Shown here in pieces: positions 55,423 to 64,000 of a DNA stretch of 64,000 bases. Position 1 is the first letter of the stretch. Each line of letters starts with the position of its first letter. The translations under genes were made by a program, and so were the position numbers. The notes below the pieces were generated by a model that did no database searches, was not told the DNA's origin, and saw only the letters and a list, made by a program, of their open reading frames with translations. This DNA comes from CAVPUA01 sp963708805. Its GTDB lineage: Bacteria; Actinomycetota; Actinomycetes; Mycobacteriales; Jatrophihabitantaceae. The stretch spans positions 682,001 to 746,000 of the forward strand of contig CAVPUA010000003.1 in the NCBI GenBank assembly GCA_963708805.1, in the 5' to 3' direction.

Positions 55423-55808
55423 ATGGAGTTCGCGCACGCCGCCTCGGACGCACACATCGAGACCGGTGGATCGGCCGACAGCCCTGCCGATGGCACCGGC
55501 GCCCCGATCGACGGTGGCATCCTGTCGACGGTGCCCCCGTCAACGGTGCATCAGCCGACGGGTTGACCCGCCGCGACCGCGACATCCTCGCCTTCGAGCG
55601 CCAGTGGTGGAAGTACGCCGGCGCCAAGGAACAGGCCATCCGCGACTTGTTCGACATGTCGGCGACCCGCTACTACCAGGTCCTGAACACCCTGATCGAC
55701 ACACCGGCCGCCCTGGCCGCCGATCCGATGCTGGTCAAGCGCCTGCGCCGGCTGCGGGCCAGTCGTCAGCGCCAGCGCTCGGCGCGACGCCTCGGCATCG
55801 AGGTCTGA
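55423..55808 (+). CDS. DUF3263 family protein (two wobble doublets)
   Basis: A 127-residue actinobacterial protein. The C-terminal DUF3263 domain reads RRDRDILAFERQWWKYAGAK, then FDMSATRYYQVLNTLIDTP and a basic tail RRLRASRQRQRSARRLG; it looks like a small helix-turn-helix DNA-binding protein. The N-terminal ~45 residues are acidic and Gly/Ser-rich. The two parts are joined by doublets GG[CA] at 55518 and TC[CT] at 55522, both synonymous. ATG 55423 has GGAGCC upstream. Confidence 0.85.
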
Positions 55809-55854
55809 TCCGGCCACGGTGCTGGAGCCGACGCCGAGCATGGACACTTAGTAC

Positions 55855-56424
55855 GTGGTTCACCTTGCCCCGATAACCCCTCGCAGGCGACGGCTGGACT
55901 TCGTCGCGGGAGGCTTCCTCGCCGTTCTCGGCGTCGCCGTCGCGGTTCTCGCGATCGTGGCGCTGGGCCAGCCGAAGGGGCATCAGGCGGCCAAGGCGAA
56001 CTCGTCGGCCGCCGCGGTGACGTCTCCCCGGCCCTCGACGACGCCCCCGACCACGTCGGCCGCCCCGTCGACCAGCAAGTCGTCGTCCACCAGTTCGTCG
56101 CCGACCTCGTCGACGACCGCATCCACGGCGGGCATCGGCGTCAAGTCGGTCCCGCTCGTCGTGCTGAACTCGACCAGCCAGAGCGGGCTGGCCGCCAGCG
56201 CCGCCAAGACCTTCGTCGCCGGGGGCTGGACGGTCACCAGCTCGGGCAACATCGTGAACAACATCCTTTCCACGTGCGCGTACTACGACCCGTCGGACCC
56301 GCAGAACCAAGTCGCCGCCGAGGCGTTGATGGCCCAGTTCCCGTCGATCAAGCGGGTGGTCCAGAAGTTCAGCGGATTGCCGGCCGGCCCGATCGTGGTC
56401 GTCCTGACCAGCGATTACGCCTGA
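55855..56424 (+). CDS. LytR C-terminal domain membrane protein
   Basis: A 189-residue bitopic protein: basic N-terminus, one transmembrane helix (FLAVLGVAVAVLAIVALG), a long Ser/Thr/Pro linker and a C-terminal LytR_C domain (VPLVVLNSTSQSGLAASAAK, WTVTSSGNI, CAYYDPSDPQNQVAAEAL). The domain is common in actinobacterial envelope proteins, often beside DUF3263 as here. Extracytoplasmic role in wall biogenesis is inferred. GTG start. Confidence 0.9.
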   Translation: MVHLAPITPRRRRLDFVAGGFLAVLGVAVAVLAIVALGQPKGHQAAKANSSAAAVTSPRPSTTPPTTSAAPSTSKSSSTSSSPTSSTTASTAGIGVKSVPLVVLNSTSQSGLAASAAKTFVAGGWTVTSSGNIVNNILSTCAYYDPSDPQNQVAAEALMAQFPSIKRVVQKFSGLPAGPIVVVLTSDYA

Positions 56425-56493
56425 CCGGCGACCGGCCGGCCGCCACGCCGTGTGTGCGAGAATGACAGCAGCACGACGACAACTTCATAAACA

Positions 56494-56660
56494 CCCTTAT
56501 CCAGAGGGGCAGAGGGACCGGCCCGATGAAGCCCCGGCAACCACTGCGATGACCGCCTGATCCTCGAATCGGGCGAGGCCGCCGCAGAGAGGTGCCAACT
56601 CCGGCTCTGACTCGCGCCGTGCACATCGGCGTCGCGGGCATTTCAGAGGAAGATGAGGAG
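56494..56660 (+). promoter_or_regulatory. SAM-I riboswitch (S box) upstream of thrC
   Basis: The S-box core is clear: CTTATCCAGAGGGGCAGAGG, GGACCGGCCCGATGAAGCC, CCCGGCAACC with the kink-turn and ligand site, later AGGTGCCAACTCC and a closing GATGAGGAG. The last helix ends at the ribosome binding site of thrC (GAGGAGAAAGG), which suggests translational control by S-adenosylmethionine. Confidence 0.93.
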
Positions 56661-56674
56661 AAAGGCCTCCCTTC

Positions 56675-57941
56675 ATGACTGTTTTGCTGGACGCACGTCC
56701 GTCCTCGCCCGCCTCGGCGCTGGTCTGTCGCAACTGCGGCGCCTCCTATCCGCTCGGCGCGCAGCACGCCTGCTTCGAGTGCTTCGGCCCGCTCGAGATC
56801 GGCTACGACGCCGAGGCTCTGGGCCGGGTGACTCGCGAATCGATCGAAGCCGGTCCGCATTCGATCTGGCGCTACGCGGGATTGCTGCCGGTCGGCCAGG
56901 ATCCGACCACCCGGGTCGAGTCGGGCACCGGGATGACGCCGTTGATCCGCGCTGATCGGCTTGGTGCCGAGCTCGGCTTCTCGGCGCCGCTCTGGGTCAA
57001 GGACGACTCGGCCAACCCGACCCACTCGTTCAAGGATCGGGTCGTGTCGGTGGCGATAACCGCGGCCCGTGAGCTCGGCTTCGAGCGCATCGCGTGCGCC
57101 TCGACGGGCAACCTCGGCAACTCGGTCGCCGCGCACGCCACGCGCATCGGGATGCCCTACATCGTGTTCGTCCCGTCCGACCTCGAGCCGGCCAAGATCA
57201 TCCAGACGGCCATCTACGGCGGGCACGCTGGTCGGCATCGAGGGCAGCTACGACGACGTCAACCGGCTCTGCTCCGAGCTGTCCGAGACCGACGAGTTCG
57301 AGTCGACCGGCTTCGTCAACGTCAACGTCCGGCCGTACTACGCCGAAGGCTCCAAGACTCTCGGCTTCGAGGTCGCCGAGCAGTTGGGCTGGCGGATCCC
57401 GCCGCAGGTGGTGGCGCCGATGGCGTCCGGATCGATGTTCACCAAGATCAACAAGGCGTTCAAGGAACTCGTCGCGACCGGGCTGGTCGACGCGACCAGC
57501 TGGAAGATGTTCGGTGCCCAGTCGGCCGGCTGCTCGCCGATCGCCACGGCGTTCGCGAGCGGTTCGACCAACGTCGAGCCGGTGAAGCCGACCGGAATCG
57601 CCAAGTCGCTCAACATCGGCAACCCGGCCGACGGGCCGTACGCGCTCGATGTCGCCCGGACGACCGGCGGCGCGATGGCGTCGGTGAACGACGACGAGAT
57701 CCGCGAGGGCATCCGGTTGCTCGCGCGCACGACCGGCGTCTTCGCCGAGACGGCCGGCGGGGTGACCACCGCGGTGCTGAAGAAGCTGGTCGAGTCCGGG
57801 CAGCTCGATCCGAGCGTCGAGACCGTCATCTACAACACCGGCGAGGGCCTCAAGACCCTGGACGCGGTGGCCGACGGCGCCCGTCCGACCGCGGTGATCA
57901 AGCCGACCATCAAGGGCATGCGCGAGGCCGGCCTGCTGTAG
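56675..57941 (+). CDS. thrC: Threonine synthase with N-terminal zinc ribbon, under SAM control (one wobble doublet)
   Basis: A 421-residue PLP enzyme of the threonine-synthase family. The N-terminus carries a CxxC...CxxC zinc ribbon (CRNCGASY...CFECFGPL); the PLP lysine is in PTHSFKDRVVS and the phosphate loop in ASTGNLGNSVAAHA. The frame changes at 57223-57224 (GG[GC]ACG). The family makes threonine from O-phosphohomoserine, but SAM riboswitches normally control methionine and cysteine genes, so a role in or competition with methionine synthesis is possible. In other actinobacteria a riboswitch-linked thrC copy also lies near groEL. Confidence 0.9.
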
Positions 57942-57945
57942 CCGG

Positions 57946-57991
57946 ACTGTGGGACGGATTGCGGCGCTCAGCGCGGCTACCGTCCCACAGT
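57946..57991 (+). terminator. Large hairpin after thrC
   Basis: ACTGTGGGACGG (57946-57957) and CCGTCCCACAGT (57980-57991) form a perfect 12-bp stem starting 4 bp after the thrC stop, with a smaller GCGCT/AGCGC helix inside the loop. No T-tract follows; probably marks the transcript end. Confidence 0.55.
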
Positions 57992-58037
57992 CGTGGCGGG
58001 TGGGAATCAGCCGCTGCGGCCGGGCGTTGGATCAGCC

Positions 58038-58359
58038 GTGACGTTTCGGCGCCGTGCTGCAGATGACGACGAACCCAGGCATGCGGGACGAGGCGATCCG
58101 CATCCTCACCAACTACGCGTCGACCCTGGACGGCGAGCCGGGCACGACGCTGTTCGCCGCGGCGGCCGACCCGAACGACGAGGACGTCATCTGGCTCTGG
58201 GAAGAGTTCGCCGACGGCGAAGCGGTCCAGCAGCATTTCGAGCACGACTTCTTCCGCGCTCTGCAGATGGAGCTCAGTGATTTGCTGGCCGAACCGGCCG
58301 CGGTGCGTCCGCTGGCGCCGTTCGTCCGTCGGGTCAACCCGAGCATCAGCGCCGAGTAG
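58038..58359 (+). CDS. Antibiotic-biosynthesis-monooxygenase-fold (ABM) protein (one wobble doublet)
   Basis: A 106-residue ferredoxin-like dimeric alpha/beta-barrel protein. With the doublet CG[GC]GCC at 58049-58050 the N-terminus becomes MTFRAVLQMTTNPGMRDEA, the usual ABM beginning; then TTLFAAAADPNDEDVIWLWE and HFEHDFFRALQMELSDLL. Without correction the start would be GTG 58054. Members include quinol monooxygenases and heme-degrading enzymes; substrate unknown. Confidence 0.82.
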
Positions 58360-58366
58360 CACGATC

Positions 58367-58392
58367 TTGCACTCTCCAGGTGAGAGTGCTAA
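58367..58392. promoter_or_regulatory. CIRCE-like element 1 (HrcA operator)
   Basis: TTGCACTC-TCCAGGTGA-GAGTGCTAA is close to the CIRCE consensus TTAGCACTC-N9-GAGTGCTAA; the right half is perfect, the left half lacks one match. About 140 bp upstream of groEL. Confidence 0.85.
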
Positions 58393-58400
58393 ACAGAAAG

Positions 58401-58427
58401 CTGGCACTCTGCTCTGTGGAGTGCCAG
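58401..58427. promoter_or_regulatory. CIRCE element 2 (HrcA operator)
   Basis: CTGGCACTC and GAGTGCCAG form a perfect 9-9-9 inverted repeat with the TGCTCTGTG spacer, 8 bp after the first element. Tandem CIRCE sites point to HrcA control of groEL; hrcA itself is not in the window. Confidence 0.9.
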
Positions 58428-58529
58428 TCGCACGGTCGTGATGAGGGGCCGCCCACCCAGGCGCCCCGTCCGTCGCGGGCATCGCCGACCGGGCGTCCCA
58501 CCACCATCGCATACATGTGAGGACAACGA

Positions 58530-60155
<1,626 letters not shown>

Positions 60156-60174
60156 TCCACCTGCACCACCAAGA

Positions 60175-60206
60175 GGGCGGTCCCGGGAAACCGGGGCCGC
60201 CCTTTT
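60175..60206 (+). terminator. Intrinsic terminator after groEL
   Basis: GGGCGGTCCCGG and CCGGGGCCGCCC form a long GC stem with a GAAA tetraloop, followed immediately by TTTT. A textbook Rho-independent terminator. Confidence 0.93.
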
Positions 60207-60365
60207 GCCTGCCCGAGTAAAGGTGCGATTCGGTAGCTATGACCACCGAGGTGCACCATTACTTGTCACCGAAGGGGCGTGCGGGCCGCTCCGTTACCGG
60301 GCTGACATTTTCGTGGTCTTTGCTAGCGCATTGCCTGGTTTACGGCGCGGAGTGAGGGGGAGCGG

Positions 60366-61169
60366 ATGGATCTGAACACGGTCGCGGCCTTCCGCGTCGC
60401 GCGGTCCCGGGCTGATCTCGCGCTGGCGCCCGGAGAGCGGGTGGTGGCGGGCGGTACGTGGTTGTTCTCCGAGCCGCAGATCGAGGTCACCGGCCTCGTC
60501 GACCTCAGCGAGTTGGGTTGGCCGGCCCTCGAATACACCGTGGACGGATTGCGCATCGGAGCGACCTGCACGATCGCCGAGCTGGCCCGGCTGCCCGAGC
60601 ACGACGGTTGGCGCGCGCGCCCGCTCTTCGCGCAGTGCGCGAACGCGCTGCTGGCCTCGTTCAAGATCTGGAACGTCGCCACCGTCGGCGGCAACATCTG
60701 TCGCTCGTTCGCGGCGGGCGCCATGGTGTCGTTGTGCGCCGCGCTCGACGGCATCGCCGTCGTCTGGACCGCGGACGGCGGCGAGTACCGCGTTCCCGTC
60801 GAGGAGCTGATCACCGGCAACGGCACGAACGGTCTCGCCGCCGGTGACGTCCTGCGGGCCGTCGAGATCCCGGATCGGGCGCTGCGCGCCACCACCGCGT
60901 TCCGCAAGATCGCGCTGGCCCAGCTGGGTCGTTCGGGGGCCGTCCTGACCGGACGCCTCGACGAGGACGGACGGGCGGTGTTCGGCATCACGGCGGCGAC
61001 GTTGCGGCCGACGATGCTGCGCTACGACCGACTGCCGGACGCCGCGACGCTGCAGCACGACGTCGTCGCGGCCGACGGCTACTACACCGATCCGCTCGGT
61101 CCGGCCGACTGGAGACGCCAGGTCAGCGGCGTCCTGCTCGAGGAGATCCGCCAGGAGCTCGCGGCGTGA
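60366..61169 (+). CDS. Xanthine-dehydrogenase-type FAD-binding subunit
   Basis: A 267-residue molybdopterin-dehydrogenase FAD subunit (XdhB/CoxM-like, XDH family). Marks: VVAGGTWLFSEPQIEVTGLVD near the N-terminus, IGATCTIAELARL, the FAD loop WNVATVGGNICRSFAAGAM and TAFRKIALAQLGRSGAVLTG in the C-terminal domain. ATG with GGGGGAG upstream. Its TGA overlaps the GTG of the catalytic subunit. Passes electrons from the molybdenum centre via 2Fe-2S clusters to FAD and then an acceptor. Confidence 0.92.
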   Translation: MDLNTVAAFRVARSRADLALAPGERVVAGGTWLFSEPQIEVTGLVDLSELGWPALEYTVDGLRIGATCTIAELARLPEHDGWRARPLFAQCANALLASFKIWNVATVGGNICRSFAAGAMVSLCAALDGIAVVWTADGGEYRVPVEELITGNGTNGLAAGDVLRAVEIPDRALRATTAFRKIALAQLGRSGAVLTGRLDEDGRAVFGITAATLRPTMLRYDRLPDAATLQHDVVAADGYYTDPLGPADWRRQVSGVLLEEIRQELAA

Positions 61170-63934
61170 AGCTCCAGGTCAACGGCGAGGACATCGACGC
61201 CGACCCGCGGCCGGGCCAGTGCCTGCGCACGCTGCTGCGCGATCACGCGCACTTCGAGGTCAAGAAGGGCTGCGATGCCGGCGACTGCGGCGCCTGTTCG
61301 GTCATCGTCGACGGCCAGCCCGTCCATTCGTGCATCTATCCTGCCCAGCGGGCCGAAGGCCGAAGCGTCACGACGGTTGCCGGCCTCGGGACGCCCGACG
61401 ACCCCCACCCGATGCAGCAGGCTTTCATCGACAACTTCGGCTTCCAGTGCGGCTTCTGCACGGCCGGCATGATCGTCACCGCCTCGACGCTCACCGCGGA
61501 CGACCTCGACGACCTGCCGCGCAGGATGAAGGGCAATCTCTGCCGCTGCACCGGCTATCGGTCCATCCGGCAGGCCATCGCCGAGGGCGTCACCGGTATC
61601 GCCGGCCGCGACGACCGGCCCAGTGAGCCGGTCCACACCGTCGGCTGTTCGGTCAACCCACCGGCGGCGAAGCGGGTCGTGACCGGGACCGAGCCGTACA
61701 CGTTCGACACCGAGTTGCCGGGTGCTCTGACCTTGCGGGTACTCGGATCTCCGCACGCGCACGCCCGCGTCGTCGCGATCGACACGAGCGCCGCCGAGCA
61801 GGTCGAGGGCGTCGAGCTGATCCTCACGCACGAGAACGTGCCGTCGACGCGCTTCTCGACCGCGCGGCACGAGAACCGGCTCGACGATCCCGATGACACC
61901 CGGATGCTCGATGACGTCATGCGGTTCACCGGCCAGCGCGTGGCGGCGGTCGTCGCGACCACCGCGGCGGCCGCCGAGGAGGCCTGCCGGCGCATTCGCG
62001 TCGAGTACGTCGTGCTGCCGGCGGTGTTCGACCCCGAACTGGCCAGGACGCCCGGTGCGCCCATCCTGCATCCGGAGCTCAGCGAGCTCGACCGGGTGTG
62101 GGAGCCCGCCCGCAATGTGGTCGCCTCGATCCACGACGGCATCGGCGGCGATGCCGACGCCGCACTGGCCGCCGCGGACGTCACCGTCTCGGGCCGCTGG
62201 CAGACGCAACGCGTGACGCACGCGCAGCTCGAGACGCACGGTTCGCTGGGCTGGCTCGACGACGACGGCCGCCTGGTCGTGCGTACGAGTTCGCAGGTGC
62301 CCTTCCTGGTGCGCGACGAGCTGGCCCGGCTGTTCGAGCTGCCCCCCGACCAGGTGCGCGTGTTCACCAAGCGGGTCGGAGGCGGCTTCGGCGGCAAGCA
62401 GGAGATCCTCACCGAGGACCTCGTGGCGCTGGCGGTGCTGCGGACGCGACGTCCGGTCGTGTACGAGATGAGCCGCACCGAGGAGTTCGTCCGGACGTCG
62501 GTCCGTCATCCATTCCGCACGGCGGTCAGCCTGGGCGCATCGCGGGACGGACGGCTGACCGCCATGAAGATCGACGTGCTGAGCGACACCGGGGCGTACG
62601 GCAACCATTCGATCGGCGTGCTCTTCCACGGCTGCGCGGAGTCGATCAGCCTCTACAACTGCCCGGTCAAGCGGCTGGACGCCGAGGTCGTCTACACCAA
62701 CAACATCCCGTCGGGCGCCTTCCGCGGGTACGGCCTGGGCCAGGTCATCCTCGGCGTCGAGTCGGCCATGGACGAGCTGGCGATCGAGCTGGGCATCGAC
62801 CCGTTCGAGTTGCGGCGCATCAACGCGGTCAAGGACGGGGATCCGCTGCTGGTCGTCCATCCCGAGCCCGAAGAGGATCTGGTGTGGGGCAGCTACGGAC
62901 TCGACCAGTGTCTCGACCTCGCCGCCGCGGCACTGCGACGCGGCAACGGGATCGAGCCGCCCGCCGGTGATCGCTGGCGGGTCGGCGAGGGGATGGCGGT
63001 TGCCATGATCGCCACCATGGCCCCCCGCGGGCACATCTCGAAGACGCGCGTCACCGTGCGGCCCGACGGCCGCTACGTGCTCAGCGTGGGGACGAGCGAG
63101 TTCGGCAACGGGACGACGACGGTCCACACCCAGATCGTCGCGACGGTGATGAACACCGGCGTCGACCGGATCGAGCTGACCAACTCCGATACCGACGGGG
63201 CGGCCTACGACACCGGGGCGTTCGCGTCGGCCGGCACGACCGTCGCCGGCAAGGCCCTGCATGCGGCCGCCCTCGACCTGCGGGACGTCCTGCTGGCCGC
63301 GGGCGCGACGGTGGCGGGCGTGGACATCGCCGACTGCGCGCTCGAGCGCGACGGCGTGTGCGCGGGCGGCCGGTTGGTGCCGTTCGTCGACGTCCTCGGC
63401 GCCACCCCGGCCGCGCGGCGGGACGGGGACGGCGCGTTCGGGTCCGGCGCCGAGTTCGGCCAGCGACGGTCACTGGCGTTCAACGTCCAGGCCGTCCGGG
63501 TCGCGGTCGACATCGGAACCGGCGAGGTGCGCATCCTGCAGTCGGTGCAGGCGGCCGATGCCGGCACGGTGATGAACCCCGAGCAGTGCCGCGGCCAGGT
63601 CGAGGGGGGCGTGGCCCAGGCGATCGGCAGCTCGCTGTACGAGGAGGTGATGGTGGCCGAGGGCACGGTGCTCACGCCCGTCTTCCGCACCTACCGCGTG
63701 CCGCAGATGGCCGACGTGCCGACCACGGAGGTCTACTTCGCCCAGACCAGTGACGACCTGGGTCCGTTCGGCTCGAAGTCGATGAGCGAGAGCCCGTACA
63801 ACCCGGTCGCGCCGGCGCTGGGCAACGCGATTCGGCGGGCGGTCGGCACCCGCCCGTACGAGACGCCGTTCTCGCGCGACCGCGTGTGGCGGATGCTGCG
63901 CACCGGGATCGAACCCACGGGAGCCGATCGATGA
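61166..63934 (+). CDS. Fused 2Fe-2S and molybdopterin-binding subunit of xanthine-dehydrogenase-like enzyme
   Basis: A 922-residue protein joining two subunits that are often separate. Residues 1-150 are the iron-sulfur part: plant-type cluster ligands in KKGCDAGDCGACSVIV and a fourth Cys, then CGFCTAGM and CRCTGYRSIRQA. The rest is the molybdenum subunit (TGQRVAAVVA, HGSLGWLDDDG, GGGFGGKQEILTEDLVALA, PSGAFRGYGLGQ, ESPYNPVAPALGNA near the catalytic Glu). The neighbouring gene is a guanine deaminase, so xanthine or hypoxanthine oxidation fits best. XdhC and ModA at 4.3-6.3 kb would serve its cofactor. Confidence 0.92.
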   Translation: MKLQVNGEDIDADPRPGQCLRTLLRDHAHFEVKKGCDAGDCGACSVIVDGQPVHSCIYPAQRAEGRSVTTVAGLGTPDDPHPMQQAFIDNFGFQCGFCTAGMIVTASTLTADDLDDLPRRMKGNLCRCTGYRSIRQAIAEGVTGIAGRDDRPSEPVHTVGCSVNPPAAKRVVTGTEPYTFDTELPGALTLRVLGSPHAHARVVAIDTSAAEQVEGVELILTHENVPSTRFSTARHENRLDDPDDTRMLDDVMRFTGQRVAAVVATTAAAAEEACRRIRVEYVVLPAVFDPELARTPGAPILHPELSELDRVWEPARNVVASIHDGIGGDADAALAAADVTVSGRWQTQRVTHAQLETHGSLGWLDDDGRLVVRTSSQVPFLVRDELARLFELPPDQVRVFTKRVGGGFGGKQEILTEDLVALAVLRTRRPVVYEMSRTEEFVRTSVRHPFRTAVSLGASRDGRLTAMKIDVLSDTGAYGNHSIGVLFHGCAESISLYNCPVKRLDAEVVYTNNIPSGAFRGYGLGQVILGVESAMDELAIELGIDPFELRRINAVKDGDPLLVVHPEPEEDLVWGSYGLDQCLDLAAAALRRGNGIEPPAGDRWRVGEGMAVAMIATMAPRGHISKTRVTVRPDGRYVLSVGTSEFGNGTTTVHTQIVATVMNTGVDRIELTNSDTDGAAYDTGAFASAGTTVAGKALHAAALDLRDVLLAAGATVAGVDIADCALERDGVCAGGRLVPFVDVLGATPAARRDGDGAFGSGAEFGQRRSLAFNVQAVRVAVDIGTGEVRILQSVQAADAGTVMNPEQCRGQVEGGVAQAIGSSLYEEVMVAEGTVLTPVFRTYRVPQMADVPTTEVYFAQTSDDLGPFGSKSMSESPYNPVAPALGNAIRRAVGTRPYETPFSRDRVWRMLRTGIEPTGADR

Positions 63935-64000
63935 CCCTCTACCGCGCGACCGTCCTCGACACGCCGCGCGACCCGTTCAGCGGCGATCCGCGGGACGCGC
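63931..64000 (+). CDS. guaD: Guanine deaminase, N-terminal fragment
   Basis: Only 23 codons are present; the gene runs off the right edge. MTLYRATVLDTPRDPFSGDP is a typical actinobacterial guanine deaminase start. The ATG overlaps the stop of the xdh-like gene (ATGA), so guanine to xanthine to urate would be one operon. Assignment rests on a short stretch plus context. Confidence 0.65.
   Translation, partial: MTLYRATVLDTPRDPFSGDPRDA

Overview
The window is about 70% GC and reads as a chromosomal segment of an actinobacterium. Lineage markers are mshA (mycothiol), two F420-type (DDN-like) oxidoreductases, a SenX3-RegX3 pair next to phoU, an MCE protein, a membrane-anchored mycosin with a WXG100-like protein elsewhere, a 13E12-type DUF222-HNH protein under a LexA-like box, and a thrC...groEL arrangement with CIRCE sites. 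The exact genus cannot be named from sequence alone; a non-mycobacterial soil or plant-associated lineage (Frankiales, Nakamurellales or Sporichthyales-like) fits best. No phage, insertion sequence or CRISPR array is visible.

Layout. 0-10.4 kb: accessory metabolism (PPOX-like protein, TetR, acyl-CoA dehydrogenase, malate synthase G, xdhC-modA, thioesterase, PadR, BrkB, MFS, MarR). 10.5-16.4 kb: tRNA-Ser, SRP RNA, dnaX-ybaB-recR, then a membrane protein and a mycosin. 16.4-22 kb: leuA with a leader-peptide attenuator, ydeI-like, plsC, SDR, mshA, YbjN. 22.2-25.1 kb: a secreted repeat protein. 25.1-30.2 kb: thiamine block with two TPP riboswitches (cytX; thiO-thiS-thiG) plus thiE and thiD. 30.3-38.2 kb: MFS pump with its TetR, gpmA, an orphan MCE protein, phoU, senX3-regX3. 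38.4-43.7 kb: LexA-box DUF222-HNH gene and an envelope-lipid block (PAP2, flippase-type membrane protein, PIG-L deacetylase, glycosyltransferase). 43.9-53.6 kb: yaaA, two F420-type enzymes, a flavin reductase / SMP-30 / NCS1 permease / cytosine deaminase row, a FUSC-type membrane protein, an acyl-CoA ligase. 53.6-56.4 kb: alpha/beta hydrolase with WXG100-like partner, DUF3263, LytR_C. 56.5-64 kb: SAM riboswitch-thrC, small monooxygenase, CIRCE-groEL, and a xanthine-dehydrogenase-like operon running into guanine deaminase.

The most striking property of the raw sequence is that about seventeen otherwise normal genes are out of frame, and essentially every break is explained by one extra base at the third (wobble) position of a codon, where two different and nearly always synonymous bases sit side by side. 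About 51 such doublets can be placed. Removing one base of each restores every gene to a family-typical protein with an exact multiple of three. This looks like two strain alleles both retained in one consensus, not pseudogenes. These genes are therefore annotated as CDS with the doublets noted.
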